From Suillus spraguei (taxonomy: Eukaryota; Basidiomycota; Agaricomycetes; Boletales; Suillaceae), in the NCBI GenBank assembly GCA_016800925.1, contig JABCPU010000045.1:62001-126000 (forward strand): 64,000 bases of DNA, given 5' to 3'. Shown here one piece after another: positions 56,646 through 64,000 of this stretch. The notes beneath the pieces were generated by a model. That model saw only the letters and a program-made list of their open reading frames with translations, searched no databases and was not told where the DNA came from. The position numbers and the translations under genes are program-made. Positions within the stretch are counted from its first letter, which is position 1. Each line of letters opens with the position of its first letter.

Positions 56646-59322
56646 TTACAACACACTGTTCAAGCCAGCATCATTTCTTATCAGACCTGTCTTTGTCTCC
56701 ACCTCCAGGAAGTACTCGAGTGCTCTCTTCGCCTTCCTCTCCATCTCTTCTGCGTTCTTAACTTCTTTGCCTCTCTCTTCCATTGCGGCTCTGAAGCGCT
56801 CCCTGAGGTCCCATGACGCCAGGCGCAAAACTTTACGTGTCTCCCTGCTGACACGGCCAGCATGGGCATTAACGAAGAGTTCGTCCTCGGTTGAGTTCTC
56901 GCCAATGGCAACCAGGGATGTACGGATGCGGCGACCGATAGTGCGTGGAATGGTGTTAGGTAGCTCAAGGACAAAGTAGGCAGTTGCACCGATAACGAAA
57001 GCTCCCAGAACAGGAGCCGCCCATTTCCTTGCAGCCTCGTTTCCGAATAACTCAGAAATACGTACGATACCATCAATAATGCCTCGGGCACCGAACGTCT
57101 GACCGCCAACCATTGTGAGCGCACCAACGCCAACGGAGACGACGCTAAGTGCCGTGGTAGGGCTGGACTCGTCCTCTGCTTCCTTCTTGTCATTAGCGAG
57201 GTGAAGCCAGAGCCGATGGAAATCAAAGATGTCGAATGCAGACGTGTCGAGCATGTCCGAGCGCTGGGAAAGGCCAATGCCGAGATTGTGAACTCCTCCA
57301 GCCACAACAGCGGTGGCTGTTGCAGATGGACGGCGACCAAGTCCCTTCTTGCCTGAACGCAATGAGAACATGGCCTCGGGCATGAATACCCTCCGTGACT
57401 TTTCGACTCCTTCAGGAAGATTAGCATCGCTAAGCTCGCCAATCTTTTTCACCCCTGCAGAAGTAGTGATACGCGCTTCATCCTCAGCCAACTTCACAGC
57501 CGCATCTAAGCTCGCCAACAGAGCCTTCTTTACATCTCTGGCATAGTCCCAAATGCGAAGGAATCCGGGGAAAGCTGGCAGGGAAATGGTAGTATCAACG
57601 CCAGGCAGACCTCGCCCGACGCGCTCGATTGCAGAGGAAAGAATAGCCTTTGTTCTGGCATCCGTCTTCTTTGACCCCAGTTCCTCCACAGACTCCAGAT
57701 TCTCTTCCAATAATTCCTGGTTGCCTTTCATCTTCTCAAGAACTGGCTTGACACGCGTTAAATCATTTTTAGCGTGGTCAAGATCGGATTGGGCGACGAT
57801 GGCATTTGCACCAACCAAAAGATCAACATCGGATAGGAGGTTGGAGAGGTAGGTCATGACAGGTTGGAGCTTTGACTTGGAGCGTTTGACGAGAACGAAC
57901 GAACGAAGCGAGGATTCCAAGTCGTCGAATGCTGGATTGGCTGTGTACGGTCGGAGAGCGGCGGCAGAATCAACGAAGTGCACAAGGTCTTCAGCATCCT
58001 CGTACGTCCTAGGGCTCAGCTGCTTGATTTGCTCCAGCACCAACCTCTTGCACTTCTCCTTATTTTTGATCTGTTCGAACTTGTTCACGACAATGAAAAT
58101 GTATGCCTTCTCGTTGCTAGCGTTCCCTAAGAATTCCTTGGAAGATAGGGTGAAGTGATTTTCTGCGGAAACGACAAAGACGACGACGTCAATTTCCTCC
58201 TGCCGAGCGAAGAGAGCCGTTGTCTTCAAACTATCGCGGTTAAGACCGGGTGCATCAATTAGGGATATGTCGACGACCCCATTGTTGAGCAATGATTCCG
58301 ATGGTGCCCGGCTGTCAGAAAGGTACATTTTCAAGACTGGCTGAACATCCTCATTGTCGGAGACAATCGTCTCCAGGTCAGCAAGCGAAGCACGAGTGAA
58401 GGTAGACTCGTCCGAGATGCTATACACCACACCCTCCTTGATGATATGAACTTCCTCCTTGCCATTATTCTCGGCAGCATCGTGCACTTCGCAAAAAGCA
58501 GTTGTGCAAGGCTGCTGATCAATTGGCATCACCTCACGCCTAAGAAGGGCGTTGACAAAAGTGGACTTCCCAGAATTAAGGTCGCCTGTGACAAGAACCT
58601 TTGATGAAATGTCCTCCACGCGAAGCCGGAGCTTATCCATATGATTGACAGAAGCACCGATACGTTCGTCCAATAAGCTTGCAATAGAACCTTTTTCAAG
58701 GTGTGATACGAGAGCGGCAGGGGATGTGGTGGAGCCGTGGGGACCGAGCTTGAGGTCCAAACGAAGTATATTAAAATCTCCATCCTTGGACGGCATCAAC
58801 TTCTCCCCGCATGTATCCCCTTCGCCCTGACTCGTGCCTTCATCCGCAGGCTTGGTATCAGTGCCTTCCGGGGCATCAGAAATTGGAGCTAGAGTGACAG
58901 CCCGGGCCAGGCCTTCTCGCACAGGAGTATAAAGAACTTCTGTTTGGTTGTCCGGGTCATCTGCGAACGAAAGCGAGCGGCGAAGAGAACGACGGGGCTT
59001 TGTCCTCGGTGGCGAAGAAGTCTCTGCGGTGGGTTGCTCGTGTAGAGTGGGGTACCTTACTACCCACTCCTCCTTGTTAAAGCGGCGTAGTTCCCCAAGA
59101 ATAGACTTGGAAGAATCAAGGGCCTGAATCAAGCTGACTGACGCATCAGGACAGCATGAAAAGTGAAGAAATATTCCAAACAAACCGATCCTTTTGTTCA
59201 ATGTAGGCTTCTTGGACATCCTCCACCTTTAAATGCTTCTCACCACTGTGATTTGAAAGTAAAGGCTCCTTCGCCAGCGACGAAGATGACCGAGCTGGAG
59301 CGGAAAAGTAAGACTGTGCCAT
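56646..59322 (-). CDS. FZO1: mitofusin / transmembrane GTPase FZO1
   Basis: Dynamin-related GTPase of the mitochondrial outer membrane that drives fusion. ATG 59,322 (MAQSYFSAPARSSSSLAKEP) was chosen because the longer frame upstream has only a GTG. A GT-AG intron after EQKDRF leads to ALDSSKSILGELRRFNKEEW. Then a Ser/Arg-rich linker, LVTGDLNSGKSTFVNALLRR (G1), IDQQPCTTAFCEV (G2), DISLIDAPGLNRDSLKT (G3 as DAPG), and YIFIVVNKFEQIKNKEKCKR (G4, NKFE). After a helical region with PAFPGFLRIWDYARDVKKAL come hydrophobic stretches VVSVGVGALTMVGG and VLGAFVIGATAYFVLEL, the double membrane anchor, then a C-terminal coiled-coil-like segment and stop at 56,646. About 870 residues, usual for fungal Fzo1. 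Confidence 0.95.
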
Positions 59323-60565
59323 TGCAATAAATGGTCTTTGTGCCTCCAAACTACTTGTGACGTCGAGCACAAGCGAAACCTAGCGAGTTGGTTGTGAGTA
59401 AGTTCGCGTGAATATCAATGATGATGTATGTTTGTCCAGCCGCTGCGCTTACTCAGCCGCTTCTGCCCGAGCACCACGGTTCTCCCCGCATTTCTATCAG
59501 TCGCACGCAAGCACTACTACCTTGGCTACTACTTACTAGGCTCTAGTGGCTTTGGGACATCTATGGCAACGAGCTTGGTAGCATCCAATACGGCGACAAT
59601 TCGACGGTGTCTTGGGACGGTATTATTTTGTTCATAGTGTGGGCGCAACGAAACTGAATACATGCTAGTCTTAGGGAATTTGCAAGATTTATTTGCGAAC
59701 CGTCTGAAACCCATGATACATGAATGGATAGCTTGCGCTGTTCGTTTACTCGTGGTATTGTTCGAACCTGCAAGGTCGGGGGTTTGAATTTACCCACAAC
59801 CATGAGGCAGAGGCAGCTTGGGTCATATGTGCGCGATGCGTTCGCAGTACTGACTTGTCACTTTTTTATCATCCTCCGGTGTTCTACTCTTACCGCTCTC
59901 TCGGTACCACGAATGATAGTGGGAGTTGGAGTCGGAGGATAATGCAAATGGTTGATGAGGTTGATCATGCCAAGAAATAGTCTCATTTCCGCATACTCAG
60001 GCGTCGTGTGGTGGGCGACATGAGAATTTCCGGTTAATGAATGTCTAAAAATTGTGCGCAGAGCGGTGAACCTTCTGTTACTTTCAGATGAGTATCTTCT
60101 TCTGATATCCATGCCTATGGAATAGTGTTCTTATCTCCTATGTGTCGCATGATCCTCCTCGTGATCTCCTAGTGGTGATCATTTATAGGACAGTTCAGCT
60201 GCACGGTGGAGAAGAATTTGGAAATAGGGAAGGACGGCGACTGCGATCTGGTTTCAAATCCAAATTGACCATTGAACAGGCAATTATATGGACCATCTCA
60301 GTTTACACACCTCCGACTAAACATCGTTGCTTCGAGAGCGGTGACCTTTGAACGACTTCTCAAGTCAAACTTCCCTGCGATATCTGCGGGCCATTATTTC
60401 CGTTGACAGCTGGGTAGTCGCTGAATTTTCGTGGAATACAAAACCTGCTATAATTAGCTATTCCAATTTGAAATATCTTTATGGTCAGGAAGTCGATGTT
60501 TACAGATAGGATTCGTGTTCAAACATTCGAGACTAAGCATTCAATCAACAACTATCATCCGAACC
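59323..60565. other. divergent intergenic region between FZO1 and the quinone oxidoreductase
   Basis: About 1.24 kb holding both promoters. Short open frames on both strands have no recognisable content; no tRNA was found on inspection. Confidence 0.45.
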
Positions 60566-62117
60566 ATGACATCCAGTACCAACGCGTTGATGCCCAGAAT
60601 GCGCGCTGTTTTAATTAAAGATGGTCAGGGTCCCATTGAGAACCTCTACATTGGAGAAACAGATAAGCCAGTCCTGACAAAGGGGCAGGTTTTGGTAAAG
60701 GTCCGTGCCTTTCTTCATCTTCGTATGGATCTACGTAAATTGATCTTGTTCGGCTTGGAATATTCATGGTAGATTGTCGCATTCGGCCTGAATCGTATGG
60801 ACCATTACCAGCGTCAGGGTGGTTACCCCGTGCCCCCCGACGCTTCCTCCATTCTTGGTGTGGAATTCTCTGGACGTGTGACTGAACTTGGCGAAGGAGT
60901 AACAAGATGGGCTGTTGGGGACGAAGTATTTGGTCTTGTGGGCGGCGTTAGTCGATTGCCCAAGTCAAAGTATATGTTCTTGACTGACTAAAACTGTTAC
61001 GGGTACCTCAGGGAGCTTATGCGGAGTTCGTAAACTGCGACGAAGGTCTCTTGTTGAAGAAGCCCGGTCACTTATCTTGGGTGGAAGCAGCCAGTATACC
61101 AGAAAACTACATTACAGGCGAGTACGGCAGATCAGCCAAGAAAGCGTCTGCGGTTCTGACCGTTCTTGGACCATTCTTAGCCTATCAAGCTCTTGTGAAG
61201 TACGGGGAAGTTAAGAAGGGCGATCATGTACTCGTCCACGCAGGCGCTTCTGGTGTAGGCATCGCGGCTATCCAAATGGCAAGGGAATCAGGAGCGTGAG
61301 TGTTCCGGTGTTCAGCATTCCGGTCCTCACTGCCTCCGGTGCTATTCTACACGTTATCGCTGAAATACGTATCACGCACTGTTCACAGGGCAACCGTTAC
61401 TGCAACGGCATCTACCACAGAAAAACTTGATTGGCTGCGATCAATTCCTAACGGGGCGACACATACTGTCAATTACAAAACTGAAGACTTTGCCGCGGAG
61501 GTCAAGAAAACGACCAACGGCAAAGGTGTCGATGTTGTCATAGATTTCGTTGGACAAAGCCATTGGGCCAAGAATGTGGAATCCCTCGCCATTGATGGTA
61601 GGATGACGATATTGGCTACTTTGAGTGGTGAATATTTTTGTCTTCAAGTCCAAAAACTGGCGACTAAATGCTTTGTTAGGGAACGTGGTCTCCACAGTTA
61701 ACCTTGGCCCGATCCTTTACAAGCGTCTCCGCATTCAGGGTTCTACGTTGCGTTCCCGCAGTCTACAATACCAGACCGAGCTCATCGCAAGGTATTGTCA
61801 TGATATTCCCGATATGATTATCTTTCAAACTTATCTTACAAGCTTAAGTTTCCGTGATATAGTTGATAAGGTAACTGGCGCCAACGGAGGTGGCCCGATA
61901 CGGACTTACATTCACAAAGTAAGTATATTCTTCTGCTCTTCTGATCCCGTCGGAGACGGATATAAAACTCCACAGGTGTATCCTTGGACAGAGATCCAAA
62001 GTGCTCATCGTGAGATGGCGGACAATAAGAATAGGTGAGTACTGTGTCTCCGTTGGAAGATCTAGCGGGGGCCGAGACATGATTTTTAGCGGGAAGATCG
62101 TCGTTGAAGTTGAATAG
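60566..62117 (+). CDS. quinone oxidoreductase / PIG3-type medium-chain dehydrogenase
   Basis: NADPH-dependent MDR enzyme of the quinone oxidoreductase (TP53I3/PIG3-like) group, which lacks the structural and catalytic zinc ligands of alcohol dehydrogenases. ATG 60,566 (MTSSTNALMPRMRAVLIKDG). Exons: LTKGQVLVK, then IVAFGLNRMDHYQRQGGYPV, SSILGVEFSGRVTELGEGVT, WAVGDEVFGLVGG, GAYAEFVNCDEGLLLKKPGH, AASIPENYIT, AYQALVKYGEVKKGDHVLVH, AGASGVGIAAIQMARESGA (cofactor glycine motif), TVTATASTTEKLDWLRS, ATHTVNYKTEDFAAEVKKTT, GVDVVIDFVGQSHWAKNVES, and NVVSTVNLGPILYKRLRIQG, ending SGKIVVEVE with stop at 62,117. Eight or so introns of about 50-90 nt; the last is phase-exact (AAT AG|C GGG). Confidence 0.92.
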
Positions 62118-62674
62118 AAAAATCATGTTCTAAGAATCTGCGAACTCGTCGCTTATGTTTACGAATAGGGCAGGCAGTGTGAGAGGGAAACTACAGCTAC
62201 TGTCAGACTGACTCAGATATATTTATTCATTGTAAACTACAGGAATGTATGTGCTGTGGAGGAGTCATGATGAGTCATCGGGTGTCAACGTTCGCTTACT
62301 ACAGACTGTGCAAAGTGTTATAGCCCCAAATCAAGCCGAAACGGGGCTCTCCGGAATTCAATAGTTCAATTTTCAAGGGGTTATGCTCGAATGTGTGTTC
62401 GATGCCCTTTTGTCAAATAGATTACAGGGCGATGGATCCCTCCCTCGGGACCTCGGTATCGAACTGGGTTTCGCTGCCAAGGTGGTCTAGGATTTGAGCG
62501 AGTTTCAAAGAAGGGTATATTCAGTGGTCATCATAATTTCCATGACTCACCTTATAATACTACTCAGTTCAAGTATCAGGCACAGATTTGACCTTCCTAG
62601 TAACGAGAACGTGCCTTTAAGGGGGAACCTACGTTAGTCATCAAATTTGACTCGGAAGTTCGGACCTCTTGTGG
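62118..62674. other. intergenic region, no supported gene
   Basis: About 560 bases after the oxidoreductase stop; probably its 3' UTR and spacer. Nothing else was recognised. Confidence 0.4.
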
Positions 62675-63211
62675 ATGACGAATCGGCAATCATGCATCCA
62701 CCTCCACAACATGTGGCCGAGTGCTTCGTGGAAAACATTGAAAAATGGAATCTGTGAATCCGACAAGTACTGGAAAAAGAGAAGGGTTCTAAACATGAAC
62801 GAGTACAGCATCGGAGGTAAGAAGCGTGTGAAAGCGGGGCGGCTAACCCCGATCTACGTACACAGCGGATCTGGTGGCAGGCAGCCTGTGCTACAACGAC
62901 TGTGGATACACCCTTCCCTTGGTAAAACGCTACCCTTCATAAGCGCTAATATTAATAAGCTCGCGAGCAAGGTTGGCGTGCCTTCCCAAGCCATCATCCA
63001 TCCCGTGAGAGCACCCCTTCCTTTATTCTCGATCGGGCCTGTCACGGTGTCGGTCCCGGCATGTCCAGATCTTGAAATCTTTCTTAATTCAATACAGCAA
63101 AAGGCGATGAGCCTACTACCTATAAAGAGCCCTCCAATGCCTCCACAGTCATTCAAAAACAACTCCTACCACCACTTCAGCAGTGTCCTAGAACTCCTCC
63201 GAGTCAATTAA
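62675..63211 (+). CDS. unrecognised open frame of about 178 codons
   Basis: Single open frame from ATG 62,675 to a stop at 63,211. It is basic at first (KKRRVLNMNEYSIGGKKRVK), then Pro-rich. A short stretch (GVPSQAIIHPVRAPLPLF, then GPVTVSVPACPDLEIFLNSI) faintly recalls the region after the catalytic triad of amidases, but the catalytic residues are absent. The opposite strand is also open over part of it, so this may be chance or a decayed fragment. Confidence 0.2.
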   Translation: MTNRQSCIHLHNMWPSASWKTLKNGICESDKYWKKRRVLNMNEYSIGGKKRVKAGRLTPIYVHSGSGGRQPVLQRLWIHPSLGKTLPFISANINKLASKVGVPSQAIIHPVRAPLPLFSIGPVTVSVPACPDLEIFLNSIQQKAMSLLPIKSPPMPPQSFKNNSYHHFSSVLELLRVN

Positions 63212-63231
63212 CATCTTCCCTCGAACACATC

Positions 63232-63423
63232 ATGAGCACCCAATACAACACCTCCAACACTTCACAGACTGCTTACCCTTCATCCAAGTCGTACTCGAGC
63301 AATCCCAGCTCCCAGTCATCTTCGAAACCTACAGACTCGCGTGGTCAATCGCACTCGCAGTCCTCACAAGGCTCGTCCACCATCCGTGCTGGTGCTAGCG
63401 CAGTCGGACCAGTCTTCTTCTGA
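63232..63423 (+). CDS. possible small Ser/Gln/Thr-rich protein
   Basis: Open frame of 63 codons from ATG 63,232, about half Ser, Thr and Gln (repeated SSQ and SKP blocks), ending ASAVGPVFF. It starts 21 bases after the previous open frame. Low complexity alone cannot prove that it is coding. Confidence 0.25.
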   Translation: MSTQYNTSNTSQTAYPSSKSYSSNPSSQSSSKPTDSRGQSHSQSSQGSSTIRAGASAVGPVFF

Positions 63424-64000
63424 AGTGGAGGCATTTTATTGCCTAAACACACTCAACGCCACACGGCGCTTACCAAAGTCACCACCCCATAACATTCGCT
63501 CTCTGAGCGCGCTCCCGTTCCTCAACAGCCCCATAAATCATAAACCACTACTCTAATTCACCACGACCTTCAGACTCCCCCACCGCATACGCTGGGATGT
63601 ATTGCCGCGTAATCAAAATTTAATATGTGCAAAGGAGGATTTGCAGGGAAGGAACAGCTGGAGGAAGATCATTCAGATTTCAACCCTGGCCAAATCTAGG
63701 CTGTATCATACGGACCATGCTTTGATTCACCACAGATCTTACTATGTATTTGGCATTTGGTTTGCTATTTGATTACAGTAGCTAGTAACGAGTAATCGCT
63801 AGAGTTAATGTGATTGAATTGTGCTCGGCGGAATTTTGCACTGCGGTGGCGCTTGTTGGTTATCCAAAGTACCATGCTGCATGTTCAATATTAGGCCTGG
63901 CGCCACTCTCGGGCGAGGATCCCGAAACTTGTTCTGATACACACGTATTTGGTAGTATCAAAGACGAGAACGAGGACGTCCAGCATGTCACCTTGTCTGA
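63424..64000. other. right-edge region, no supported gene
   Basis: About 575 bases to the window end. A 71-codon plus-strand frame (63,341-63,556) overlaps the preceding one in another frame and shows nothing recognisable. Confidence 0.4.

Noticed and set aside
59740..59800. tRNA-like GTTCGAA box
   Set aside because: No matching acceptor stem, D arm or anticodon arm could be built on either strand.

Overview
The window is nuclear DNA of a filamentous basidiomycete (Agaricomycetes). The reasons are many 45-60 nt GT-AG introns, spliced single-copy fungal housekeeping genes (GDH2, VTS1, RPC9/RPC17, eIF2-gamma, FZO1, a TGL2-type lipase), and basidiomycete-type accessory pieces (a Ulp1-like C48 protease of transposon type, a DUF6535-like fragment, a LINE RNase H). 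The tailed WD40 proteins in the middle remind me of families in Boletales; that placement is from memory and unverified.

Left flank (1-19,000), ordinary genes: the 5' half of NAD-glutamate dehydrogenase (minus, running off the left edge), a short-chain dehydrogenase (SDR), VTS1, a second SDR, a secreted GH16 beta-glucanase with a serine-rich tail and C-terminal anchor, RPC9 of RNA polymerase III (plus), and a retinol-dehydrogenase-like SDR. Two long stretches (about 8,450-11,300 and 12,580-14,230) show no gene I can support.

Centre (about 20,070-54,115), more than half the window: a tandem array built from one two-gene module. Each module is a plus-strand gene for a WD40 beta-propeller with an unusual basic, Pro/Ser-rich tail ending in a conserved Trp/Phe/Cys-Cys motif, followed by a convergent minus-strand copy of GCD11 (eIF2-gamma). 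Eight WD40 loci alternate strictly with eight eIF2-gamma loci. Only the last eIF2-gamma (52,357-54,115) is intact; the other seven are decayed and fall into two deletion classes, so the translation-factor gene appears to have hitchhiked while the WD40 gene was amplified. Three WD40 copies look intact (36,538, 39,610, 46,795). The others carry a nonsense codon, frameshifts, a LINE insertion with target-site duplication and poly(A), or a 5.5-kb insertion with a Ulp1 protease and three unrelated or fragmentary genes. A vestigial ninth WD40 start lies at the left end. The copies share a putative 5'-UTR intron, a mosaic distribution of variants suggesting gene conversion, a hypervariable loop in the propeller, and an extra tail exon in three members.

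Right flank (54,250-64,000): a TGL2-like lipase (plus, divergent from eIF2-gamma), mitofusin FZO1 (minus), a PIG3-type quinone oxidoreductase (plus), and two weak open frames.
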